DNA of 49,727 bases. It comes from Desulfobacterales bacterium (GTDB taxonomy: Bacteria > Desulfobacterota > Desulfobacteria > Desulfobacterales > JARGFK01). The DNA lies in the NCBI GenBank assembly GCA_029211065.1, contig JARGFK010000024.1, positions 1 through 49,727 on the forward strand. The letters run 5' to 3'. Under the pieces are notes generated by a model, which saw only the letters and a program-made list of their open reading frames with translations, ran no database searches and was not told the DNA's origin. Positions 9,181-16,673 of this stretch are shown here, in pieces. Within the stretch, counting starts at the first letter, position 1, and every line of letters begins with the position of its first letter. The translations under genes and the position numbers were made by a program.

Positions 9181-9934
9181 TTTTTTCCAGCTCGGGAAAT
9201 AATTCCGATGACGTCATTTTCAGTTTTACCAGGCGGAACGTTAAACCGGTCAACAAGCAACCCATTCCATACTGGATGCTTCTCACCAAATTAATGGAAG
9301 AAGCTTCGGCAAAATATTTTGTCGGGCAGCTGACCTCGGCAATGGTGTGGCCGAACCAGATGACCTGGGCAAGCATTTGGTTGTCGAAAACGAAATCGTC
9401 TGAATTGCTTTCAATGGGCAATTTTTGTATCAGTTCCCTTGAAAAAGCCCGATATCCAGTGTGATATTCGGACAGCTTGGCGTCAAGCAATAAATTTTCG
9501 ATCAGGGTCAGAATTCGATTGGCAATATATTTCCAGACCGGCATACCGCCTTTGATGGCATACCCCCCAAGAATTCTGGAACCCAGGACGCAATGGTACA
9601 GTTTGTTACCGATCAGCGACGCCATAGCCGGTATTAATTTGGGAGTATACTGATAGTCCGGATGCACCATGATAATAATGTCGGCGCCTGCTTCCAGCGC
9701 CATCTTGTAGCATGACTTCTGGTTGGCACCATAACCACAATTTTTTTTATGAATATAAACGATCGTGTTCGGTAGTGTTTTGGCAATCAGTACCGTTTCA
9801 TCCGAACTGCCGTCATCAACCACGATGACCAGATCAACAATTTCCTGCGCCATGACCTCATCATACGTTTTTTGTAATGTCTGGGCTGCATTGTAGGCCG
9901 GCATGACAACAATAACCTTCTGGTCACGATACAT
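9164..9934 (-). CDS. Family 2 glycosyltransferase, Dpm1-like polyprenyl-phosphate sugar synthase
   Basis: From the ATG at 9934 (AAGGAG 6 bp upstream) the product has 256 residues. A longer upstream reading exists but lacks a ribosome site. It is a GT-A fold enzyme: VVMPAYNAAQTL, then VDDGSSDET (nucleotide-sugar binding), VHPDYQYTP in place of the Dpm1 DADLQHPP-type motif, and ILGGYAIKGGMPVWKYI with a later DFVFDNQML. This layout matches dolichyl-phosphate-mannose synthase-like proteins without a C-terminal membrane domain. Such enzymes load a sugar onto polyprenyl phosphate, the donor used by GT-C enzymes. Its position among four GT-C-like genes suggests it supplies their donor. The sugar identity (mannose, glucose or other) cannot be read from sequence. 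Confidence 0.85.
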   Translation of the reverse strand: MYRDQKVIVVMPAYNAAQTLQKTYDEVMAQEIVDLVIVVDDGSSDETVLIAKTLPNTIVYIHKKNCGYGANQKSCYKMALEAGADIIIMVHPDYQYTPKLIPAMASLIGNKLYHCVLGSRILGGYAIKGGMPVWKYIANRILTLIENLLLDAKLSEYHTGYRAFSRELIQKLPIESNSDDFVFDNQMLAQVIWFGHTIAEVSCPTKYFAEASSINLVRSIQYGMGCLLTGLTFRLVKLKMTSSELFPELEKNESIR

Positions 9935-10039
9935 ACAAGACTCCTTGAACATATTTAACACATCAAAAACAATTATAATCCCGAATTCAAACTCAAAGTG
10001 CAACGAAAGAGGAAGCAACTTCCAGGTTGAATTCGGGGT

Positions 10040-12136
10040 TCAATGATTCTTCATAAGATCTTGACAATATGAAGGTTGCCTGATGTTTTTAAAATCTTCA
10101 TCTTTTTCCAAAAAATTACAGCCGTCGAAACCCATATCCACCGCCTTTTGCAACCAGCGAAGGGATTCATCAATCTTCTTCTGGCGGGCATAGGTGCCGG
10201 CAATGGAATAGTACGCTTGCCATTGATCCGGCCGAATGGCTATCCATTTATGAAAAAAATCGCGGGCCATATCATATTTTCCCAGCGCAGCATATACCAT
10301 CGCCAAATTCTTGACGGCATCAATATAGGCTGGGGCAATTGCTAATGCTTTCTGATAATGGACAATCGCCTCATCTATCCGGTTTTCCTTTGCCAGCGCA
10401 GATCCCAGGTTATTATGCGCCTCCGCATATGTAGGATCAATCCGCAACGCGACTAAATAATGGTTTATGGCTTCATCGAAATTTCCTTGAGCAAAAAACA
10501 CATTCCCCAGGTTATAATAAGCGGCTTTATATCCCGAATCTATCTGAACTGTCTTTAAATAATGCATTATTGCTTCCTCTGTCTTGCCCTCCCGCAATAA
10601 AGCATTTCCTAAATTATTGTGCGCCTTTGCATAATTCGGATCTATCCGCAGGGCCTCCCGGTAGTGCCGGATCGCATCCGCTGTCTTTCCCTGATTGTCC
10701 AGGACAACTCCTAAATTGTTGTATGCATCTACATAATTCGGATCTATCCGCAACGCCTCCCGGTAGTGCCGGATCGCATCCGCTGTCCGTCCTTTAGATC
10801 CTAATGCAATCCCCAGGTTGATGTGGGCGGCTGTGTTGTCAGCATTCACATCCAGCGCATGTTCCATCAGCGTCATGCTGTTTTGCCAGTATCGGACCTG
10901 CTTGCCGGCCGCCCCTGCAAAGAACGCCAGCGTAACCGCCGCCGTCAGCGCAAGACCCATCGTTTTATATCGCCACCGCGCCACTGCTCCCGCAACACCC
11001 CAGGCCATCATCATATACAACCCGATCAGCGGCACATACGTGTACCGGTCCGCCATGGCATGAGGCCCGATTACAATAAGTCCGCTCACCGGAAAAAGAG
11101 TCCCCAGATACCACAGCCAGCCGACAGCTAAATAGAGGCGCTCCTTTGCAAACCTGAATGCCGCATACGTGATTGCCCCCAGAATCAATAAGGCCCCGGA
11201 CCATTGCCACGCCGGCAATGCCCCGGGATGAGGATATAAAAATGACAACCGTGCCGGCCAGAACATCTTGCCGATATAACTCACGTACGCAACCAGCACG
11301 TTCGTGATTCTGACTTCCAGCGGAATTGCTGCCAGAGACTTTACCGCCCCGGCCTCCTGCTGCGTCAGAAAAGTCGCCACCCCGGCAATAGCGATGATTA
11401 TAAAAAACGGCCCCTTTTCCCAAATTAGTTTTAGAACCGTCGCCGGTCGCGCTAAATTCGCTAAAACACCACCCGACCCCAACCGGCCCAGCGGCCAGTA
11501 ATCCAACAGCAGCAACACAAACGGCAGCGTTACCAGCATCGGCTTGGACATCATCCCCAGAATAAATAATAAAAGCGCCAGCAGATACCGCCCGGCCCCG
11601 GGCCGCCCAACATACCCGCCGTAACTGAGCAGGGTCAGCAGCCAGAAAAAGGTGCTCAGCACATCTTTACGCTCCGTCACCCAGGCTACCGATTCTACAT
11701 GCAGCGGATGCAGCGCAAACAGCGCCGCTACAAAGGCGCTCTGCCATAAAGCGCCGGTGAGTCGCCGGAAAACAATAAACACCAGCAGCGTGTTGAGAAC
11801 ATGAAAAAACACATTGGTCAGATGGTACCCGCCGGCATTCATCCCGTACAGTTCATAGTCCAGTAAAATCGACAGCCAGGTCAGCGGAACCCAATAATTG
11901 GTCTTGCGCGTGGCATCCGTAAAAGACCACCTAACGGTCTCTAAGGTAAGCCCCTTCTGAACATAACGGTTGTCGGCAACATACAGCGGGTCATCAAAGT
12001 TGACAAATTCAAAGTCCTTTACCGGCCAATAGACAGATAGCGTCGCAACCACCAGCAGCAGGCAAACCCAATAGTCCGGCCGCACCCTGGAAAAAACTTT
12101 ATGATGGACACTCTTACGGATCATAGCTGAACCCAT
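10040..12136 (-). CDS. TMTC-like membrane protein with TPR tail (paralog B)
   Basis: A 698-residue protein with the same architecture as paralogs A and C. The polytopic N-terminal part has FVNFDDPLYVADNRYVQ and HPLHVESVAWVTERKDVLS, and residues about 430-660 hold roughly seven or eight TPR units before the shared C-terminal cap (ending LMKNH). Residues from about 65 to 428 are identical to paralog C because the underlying DNA is identical (10853-11944). TPR units 1-3 contain a 34-codon near-exact DNA duplication. The membrane half looks visibly richer in G+C than the TPR tail. It starts 26 bp after paralog C and ends about 105 bp before the Dpm1-like gene. MGSAMIRK at 12136 is taken as the start; the Met four codons later is an alternative. 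Confidence 0.85.
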   Translation of the reverse strand: MGSAMIRKSVHHKVFSRVRPDYWVCLLLVVATLSVYWPVKDFEFVNFDDPLYVADNRYVQKGLTLETVRWSFTDATRKTNYWVPLTWLSILLDYELYGMNAGGYHLTNVFFHVLNTLLVFIVFRRLTGALWQSAFVAALFALHPLHVESVAWVTERKDVLSTFFWLLTLLSYGGYVGRPGAGRYLLALLLFILGMMSKPMLVTLPFVLLLLDYWPLGRLGSGGVLANLARPATVLKLIWEKGPFFIIIAIAGVATFLTQQEAGAVKSLAAIPLEVRITNVLVAYVSYIGKMFWPARLSFLYPHPGALPAWQWSGALLILGAITYAAFRFAKERLYLAVGWLWYLGTLFPVSGLIVIGPHAMADRYTYVPLIGLYMMMAWGVAGAVARWRYKTMGLALTAAVTLAFFAGAAGKQVRYWQNSMTLMEHALDVNADNTAAHINLGIALGSKGRTADAIRHYREALRIDPNYVDAYNNLGVVLDNQGKTADAIRHYREALRIDPNYAKAHNNLGNALLREGKTEEAIMHYLKTVQIDSGYKAAYYNLGNVFFAQGNFDEAINHYLVALRIDPTYAEAHNNLGSALAKENRIDEAIVHYQKALAIAPAYIDAVKNLAMVYAALGKYDMARDFFHKWIAIRPDQWQAYYSIAGTYARQKKIDESLRWLQKAVDMGFDGCNFLEKDEDFKNIRQPSYCQDLMKNH
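10630..10788. repeat. Tandem TPR-unit DNA duplication inside paralog B
   Basis: A tract of about 56 bp beginning ATAATTCGGATCTATCCGCA recurs 102 bp further on (10631 and 10733) with two mismatches. The 102-bp period equals 34 codons, exactly one TPR unit, and the encoded segment ADAIRHYREALRIDPNY appears twice. This points to recent expansion of the TPR array by slippage or unequal recombination. Confidence 0.85.
10853..11944. repeat. Long direct repeat, copy 1 (TMTC-like catalytic module)
   Basis: This 1092-bp stretch matches 13189-14280 at a constant offset of 2336 bp. I saw no mismatch on line-by-line reading, and shadow-frame translations across it are also identical. The bases just outside differ (10852 C versus 13188 G; 11945 G versus 14281 A). 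Similarity continues with scattered mismatches to about 12050. It covers most of the membrane half of the two paralogs. Confidence 0.93.
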
Positions 12137-12162
12137 GTCTTACACCCGGCATGCTTAAACCT

Positions 12163-14451
12163 TCAGTGGTTTCGCATCAGCTCCTGATAATAAGCGGTCG
12201 CCCGAAGCCTCTCCAGATTCGAGTCGGTCCGCAACAGATTCCAATCACGAAAACCTCCCTTGACAGCCTTCTCAAGCCAACTCACCGATTCTTCAATCTT
12301 ATTCTGCAACGCATACAGACAGGCAATGTAATAATATGATTTTATACTATCCGCTCCAAGTTCATCAAGCTTTTCAGCTAACGGCCAAACCCGTTCATAT
12401 TTTCTGTTAGCCCCTGATACATTTGGATAATTTTCCATATTTAATTCATTGGGTGTAAATCCGGGCAGAGATATCAGCCCTTTTTGAAACTGATTGATTA
12501 CCGTATCCAGCTCTTTTTTGCTGTTATAAAGGCGTGTTATGTTTTCCTTAAAATCAGGTGAGGCCGGATGGATCAAAAATGCAGCATCCATTTTAGCAAC
12601 GGCGTTATCCATCTTTCTCTGAACGTTCAACAACCAGTTTAGATTGTTGCCGGCATCTGCATGGTCAGGTTTTATCCGAAGCGTCTCGCGCAAATGATGA
12701 ATACCGCCTTCAATCATGCCCCGGCGAACTAAAAGCATGCCTAAATTGTAATGTGCGGCCGCATAATCAGGAGTTATCTGTATAGCCTTTTGTAAATGGA
12801 CCATCGCTCTATCCGCTTGCCCGCTTTTTACCAGCGCAATTCCCAGATTATTATGCGCCTGCGGATATGTAGGATCAATCCGCAGCGCTTCTAAAAAATG
12901 GTTTATAGCGTCATCGAACCTGCCGATATCCGACAGGACACTCCCCAGGTTATAGTGGGCTTCCTTTAAATTCGAATCTATCCGCAGGGCCTCTATAAAA
13001 TGGTTTACCGCTTCTACCATCCTGTCTTGCCGATAAAAGACATACCCGATATTATTGTGTGTCTCCGCATTTTCGGGATTAATTCGCAAGGCCTCAAAAT
13101 AATGGCCGGCCGCCTCATCGATCCTTTCTTGTGCTTCCAGAGCATTACCCAGGAGATTGTGAGCGATTAAGCTGTCGGCATTCACATGCAGCGCATGTTC
13201 CATCAGCGTCATGCTGTTTTGCCAGTATCGGACCTGCTTGCCGGCCGCCCCTGCAAAGAACGCCAGCGTAACCGCCGCCGTCAGCGCAAGACCCATCGTT
13301 TTATATCGCCACCGCGCCACTGCTCCCGCAACACCCCAGGCCATCATCATATACAACCCGATCAGCGGCACATACGTGTACCGGTCCGCCATGGCATGAG
13401 GCCCGATTACAATAAGTCCGCTCACCGGAAAAAGAGTCCCCAGATACCACAGCCAGCCGACAGCTAAATAGAGGCGCTCCTTTGCAAACCTGAATGCCGC
13501 ATACGTGATTGCCCCCAGAATCAATAAGGCCCCGGACCATTGCCACGCCGGCAATGCCCCGGGATGAGGATATAAAAATGACAACCGTGCCGGCCAGAAC
13601 ATCTTGCCGATATAACTCACGTACGCAACCAGCACGTTCGTGATTCTGACTTCCAGCGGAATTGCTGCCAGAGACTTTACCGCCCCGGCCTCCTGCTGCG
13701 TCAGAAAAGTCGCCACCCCGGCAATAGCGATGATTATAAAAAACGGCCCCTTTTCCCAAATTAGTTTTAGAACCGTCGCCGGTCGCGCTAAATTCGCTAA
13801 AACACCACCCGACCCCAACCGGCCCAGCGGCCAGTAATCCAACAGCAGCAACACAAACGGCAGCGTTACCAGCATCGGCTTGGACATCATCCCCAGAATA
13901 AATAATAAAAGCGCCAGCAGATACCGCCCGGCCCCGGGCCGCCCAACATACCCGCCGTAACTGAGCAGGGTCAGCAGCCAGAAAAAGGTGCTCAGCACAT
14001 CTTTACGCTCCGTCACCCAGGCTACCGATTCTACATGCAGCGGATGCAGCGCAAACAGCGCCGCTACAAAGGCGCTCTGCCATAAAGCGCCGGTGAGTCG
14101 CCGGAAAACAATAAACACCAGCAGCGTGTTGAGAACATGAAAAAACACATTGGTCAGATGGTACCCGCCGGCATTCATCCCGTACAGTTCATAGTCCAGT
14201 AAAATCGACAGCCAGGTCAGCGGAACCCAATAATTGGTCTTGCGCGTGGCATCCGTAAAAGACCACCTAACGGTCTCTAAAGTAAGCCCTTTCTGGACAT
14301 AACGGTTTTCGGCAACATACAGCGGGTCATCATAGTTGACAAACTCAAAGTCCTTTACCGGCCAATAGACAGATAGCGTCGCAACCACCAGCAACAGGCA
14401 GATCAAATAGTGCAACCGCGTAATGCCGCCGCGCTTTGGAATAAGTTTCAT
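12163..14451 (-). CDS. TMTC-like membrane protein with TPR tail (paralog C)
   Basis: A 762-residue protein and first gene of the glycosylation block, starting just after the pilA terminator. The N-terminal membrane half carries FVNYDDPLYVAENRYVQ and HPLHVESVAWVTERKDVLS, typical of the TMTC/O-mannosyltransferase family. About eight TPR units follow, interrupted near residues 640-700 by a non-TPR linker (region around LPGFTPNELNMENYPNVSG). It ends with the same cap as its paralogs (LMRNH). The TPR tail is clearly different from paralog B although the catalytic half is the same, suggesting the tails set acceptor choice or partner binding (inference). There is no strong Shine-Dalgarno before the ATG at 14451; expression may depend on read-through past the terminator at 14472-14515. 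Confidence 0.85.
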   Translation of the reverse strand: MKLIPKRGGITRLHYLICLLLVVATLSVYWPVKDFEFVNYDDPLYVAENRYVQKGLTLETVRWSFTDATRKTNYWVPLTWLSILLDYELYGMNAGGYHLTNVFFHVLNTLLVFIVFRRLTGALWQSAFVAALFALHPLHVESVAWVTERKDVLSTFFWLLTLLSYGGYVGRPGAGRYLLALLLFILGMMSKPMLVTLPFVLLLLDYWPLGRLGSGGVLANLARPATVLKLIWEKGPFFIIIAIAGVATFLTQQEAGAVKSLAAIPLEVRITNVLVAYVSYIGKMFWPARLSFLYPHPGALPAWQWSGALLILGAITYAAFRFAKERLYLAVGWLWYLGTLFPVSGLIVIGPHAMADRYTYVPLIGLYMMMAWGVAGAVARWRYKTMGLALTAAVTLAFFAGAAGKQVRYWQNSMTLMEHALHVNADSLIAHNLLGNALEAQERIDEAAGHYFEALRINPENAETHNNIGYVFYRQDRMVEAVNHFIEALRIDSNLKEAHYNLGSVLSDIGRFDDAINHFLEALRIDPTYPQAHNNLGIALVKSGQADRAMVHLQKAIQITPDYAAAHYNLGMLLVRRGMIEGGIHHLRETLRIKPDHADAGNNLNWLLNVQRKMDNAVAKMDAAFLIHPASPDFKENITRLYNSKKELDTVINQFQKGLISLPGFTPNELNMENYPNVSGANRKYERVWPLAEKLDELGADSIKSYYYIACLYALQNKIEESVSWLEKAVKGGFRDWNLLRTDSNLERLRATAYYQELMRNH
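13189..14280. repeat. Long direct repeat, copy 2 (TMTC-like catalytic module)
   Basis: Partner of 10853-11944, in the same orientation. The flanking TPR-coding DNA diverges sharply at the 13188 side, so the duplicated or converted tract ends at the junction between the membrane domain and the TPR tail. Confidence 0.93.
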
Positions 14452-14471
14452 ATCGAGTTATTCTGCAGAAT

Positions 14472-14515
14472 AAAAAAAGGAGAAAGGACATTACATCCTT
14501 TCTCCGTTTTTTTTT
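14472..14515 (-). terminator. Strong bidirectional intrinsic terminator after pilA
   Basis: The perfect 10-bp stem GGAGAAAGGA / TCCTTTCTCC (14479-14488 with 14496-14505) encloses a 7-nt loop. On the minus strand it is followed by seven T (14478-14472), so it should end the pilA transcript. A T-run also follows on the plus strand. A 12-bp palindrome, ATTCTGCAGAAT, lies directly beyond it (14460-14471), before the TMTC-like start at 14451. Partial read-through would give high pilin and low glycosyltransferase expression. Confidence 0.93.
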
Positions 14516-14543
14516 ACCACTAAACATTATAAATATCAACAAA

Positions 14544-14912
14544 TTATGGGGTTATTCCTCCGGTAGCAGATACCGTATATAATTTGTCGCCGCTTGAGTG
14601 CGAAGTGGTTATCGCCAGCGTACTTTGTACGCCACTGATCGTCACTACCACATCGTCCGTACTGATAAAACCTGAAGTTTCCAACTTGGCAGCATCCATC
14701 GAGGCAGTCGGTGCATCGGTAAAGTAAGCCTGGGCCGCGGTATATGCATTTTTAGCATCCGCTTTTGCTGCGGAGTTATAGCCTCTTTTGCGGTAGCTGA
14801 TAAAGTTCGGAATCGCGATGGCAGCCAGAATACCGATGATGGCGATAACGATCATCAACTCGATCAGGGTAAAACCTTTTTGGTTATGATTGATTTTCAG
14901 TTTCTGTAACAT
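14544..14912 (-). CDS. pilA: Type IV pilin (PilA-like major pilin)
   Basis: This 122-residue prepilin has a short basic leader (MLQKLKINHNQKG) cleaved before Phe, then the classic N-terminal helix FTLIELMIVIAIIGILAAIA with Glu5 of the mature pilin present. It is longer than the Geobacter conductive pilin (about 61 mature residues), with a globular part rich in Ser and Thr (FTDAPTASMDA, then STLAITTSHSSG). It contains no cysteine, so the usual disulfide loop is absent. The start has a good ribosome site (AAAAGGAGGTG). Upstream lie a sigma-54 promoter and paired palindromes, then pilR; downstream are the terminator and the glycosylation block. It is likely the assembled major pilin. The Ser/Thr-rich region is a candidate glycan acceptor (inference). 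Confidence 0.96.
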   Translation of the reverse strand: MLQKLKINHNQKGFTLIELMIVIAIIGILAAIAIPNFISYRKRGYNSAAKADAKNAYTAAQAYFTDAPTASMDAAKLETSGFISTDDVVVTISGVQSTLAITTSHSSGDKLYTVSATGGITP

Positions 14913-15084
14913 TGGTACACCTCCTTTTTATAATTGTAATGTTGAATTTTTGTTTCGTTCCAAATTCGGTTGATAGGTTCATTTCACATAATACACTTTG
15001 ATTGAGTTTTCCCACCCCCTTTTGTAATTTTTCGGTTAATGAAAAAATTGTGTTTTCATCTTTATTGAACTTGCTTCTTTACAA

Positions 15085-15100
15085 AGCAAAGAATGTGCCA
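15085..15100 (-). promoter_or_regulatory. Sigma-54 (-24/-12) promoter of pilA
   Basis: Read on the minus strand this is TGGCACATTCTTTGCT, a near-perfect sigma-54 element with GG and GC separated by the required 10 bp. It faces pilA. Predicted transcription starts near 15073, leaving an untranslated leader of about 160 nt before the pilA ATG at 14912. Confidence 0.9.
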
Positions 15101-15207
15101 CACGCCATGTAAATTCGTTATATTTTATAAAAGTTTGTTTTCAATAGATATTTTTACCGTTGCGTCACCGGGTGCAATTTGAAAAAGAATAAATCAGTCT
15201 GAGCAAA

Positions 15208-15242
15208 TGACAAATTTTGTCATTAGATGACAAGATTTGTCA
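15208..15242. promoter_or_regulatory. Twin palindromic enhancer sites, probable PilR operators
   Basis: Two 15-bp palindromes stand side by side: TGACAAATTTTGTCA (15208-15222, perfect) and TGACAAGATTTGTCA (15228-15242, one arm mismatch). Their centres are 20 bp apart, about two helical turns. They lie about 110-140 bp upstream of the -24 element, where NtrC-type activators bind. The TGTC core agrees with the published PilR half-site type. Binding by the adjacent regulator is inferred. Confidence 0.8.
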
Positions 15243-15260
15243 AATAATATAAAATCCACC

Positions 15261-16658
15261 TTAATTATCATCCTGAAATCCAAGCTTGTTGAAACGGTGC
15301 CTCAAGGACCGGTAACTGATACCCAGCAATTCAGCCGCCTTTTGCTTATTGCCGGCGCCTGCTTCCAAGGCTTTTTCAATGTATGCCGTCTCAATTTCTG
15401 AAAGAATCGTATCCAGTGAAACGCCGTGTGCAACCTCATCCAGATCAAAGCGCCTGTTTTTAGCGCCTTCGATCCATCTTCGCTTATGAAATGAAAGGGC
15501 CAGGCTGTCGGGCAGGATAATGTTCGTGCTGGTCAGGGCCACGCTGCGCTCGATCAGGTTTTCAAGCTCGCGAATGTTTCCGGGAAAATCGTATTTGTTC
15601 AACAGGTCAATGGCATAAGATGAAATTTTGGTAATCTCTTTTCCCATTCTAACCGAATATTTTTCCAGAAAATGCTGGATAAGCGCCCGGAGATCGCCCT
15701 TTCGCTCTCTTAATGGTGGGACCTTAACTTCAATGACATTCAGGCGATAAAAAAGATCTTCCCTGAAGCGTCGATTGATGACCTCTTCTTCCAGCTTTTT
15801 GTTGGTTGCCGAAATGATCCGGATATCGACGGTAACATTATCATTGCTTCCCACGGGTTTAAATACCCTTTCCTGAATAACCCGAAGCAGCTTTACCTGG
15901 ATATTGAGACTGATTTCTCCAATTTCATCGAGAAAGACCGTCCCTTTGTCGGCAATTTCAAAAAGGCCTTTCTTGTCCTGGGTAGCGCCGGTAAATGCGC
16001 CTTTTTTGTGGCCGAACAGCTCGCTTTCCATCAACGACTCGGGAATGCCGCCGCAGTTGATGACGATAAAGGGTTTGTCGTGGCGGTCGCTCTGTTCGTG
16101 GATGGCGCCTGCAATCAACTCTTTACCGGTTCCGCTCTCCCCGGTAATCATGATATTGGTGTTTGTCCCGGCGACCTGTTTGATCATATCAAAGATGCGT
16201 ATCATTCCGGGGCTGTTTCCCACGATCTTCCCGAAATGGATGGTCTTTTTTAGTTCACCGTCTAAAATCTCCTTTTCAAGGGCCAGCGTCTTCACCGCCA
16301 ACGCATTGGCGAGGGTTTGGACAAGTTCATCCTTATCAAAGGGTTTGGGCACATAGTCATAAGCGCCCTCGTTCATGGCTTCAACCGCTGTTTCAGTTGT
16401 GGCATACGCGGAAATCATGATCACAACCGTATTCGGGTTTTTTTTCTTGGCAGCCCTTAAAACATCCAGACCGGTGATGTCGCCGAGCCTGATATCACAA
16501 AGCAACAGATCAAAATCCGTTGTCGCCAGAAGTGAAACCGCTTTGCGGCCGTTTTCGGCGCACGTAACCTGATAGCCCTGACGTTGCAGCAACACTTCGA
16601 GAAACTCCCGCATGCTCAGTTCATCATCTACAACCAGAATATGTGCATTGGGGGACAT
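15261..16658 (-). CDS. pilR: NtrC-family sigma-54 response regulator (PilR-like)
   Basis: A 465-residue activator with three domains. The receiver domain occupies residues 1-120 (VVDDE, phospho-acceptor Asp in LLLCDIRLGD, Lys in VPKPF). The AAA+ domain spans about 140-380 with Walker A GESGTGKE, the sigma-54 contact loop GAFTGA, Walker B FLDEIGEI and an arginine-finger region. The C-terminal Fis-type helix-turn-helix is KQKAAELLGISYRSLRHRF. The neighbouring pilin gene with a sigma-54 promoter and paired palindromes supports the PilR assignment. The partner kinase gene pilS, usually adjacent in Geobacter, is not in this window; pyrC is upstream instead, with a gap of only 15 bp, so transcription may continue from the pyrimidine genes. 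Confidence 0.93.
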   Translation of the reverse strand: MSPNAHILVVDDELSMREFLEVLLQRQGYQVTCAENGRKAVSLLATTDFDLLLCDIRLGDITGLDVLRAAKKKNPNTVVIMISAYATTETAVEAMNEGAYDYVPKPFDKDELVQTLANALAVKTLALEKEILDGELKKTIHFGKIVGNSPGMIRIFDMIKQVAGTNTNIMITGESGTGKELIAGAIHEQSDRHDKPFIVINCGGIPESLMESELFGHKKGAFTGATQDKKGLFEIADKGTVFLDEIGEISLNIQVKLLRVIQERVFKPVGSNDNVTVDIRIISATNKKLEEEVINRRFREDLFYRLNVIEVKVPPLRERKGDLRALIQHFLEKYSVRMGKEITKISSYAIDLLNKYDFPGNIRELENLIERSVALTSTNIILPDSLALSFHKRRWIEGAKNRRFDLDEVAHGVSLDTILSEIETAYIEKALEAGAGNKQKAAELLGISYRSLRHRFNKLGFQDDN

Positions 16659-16673
16659 GATGGTATCGGCCTT

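Noticed and set aside
11304-13837. Several matching plus-strand open frames inside the TMTC-like genes
   Set aside because: They are opposite-strand shadows of the duplicated coding tract; their identity only reflects the DNA repeat.
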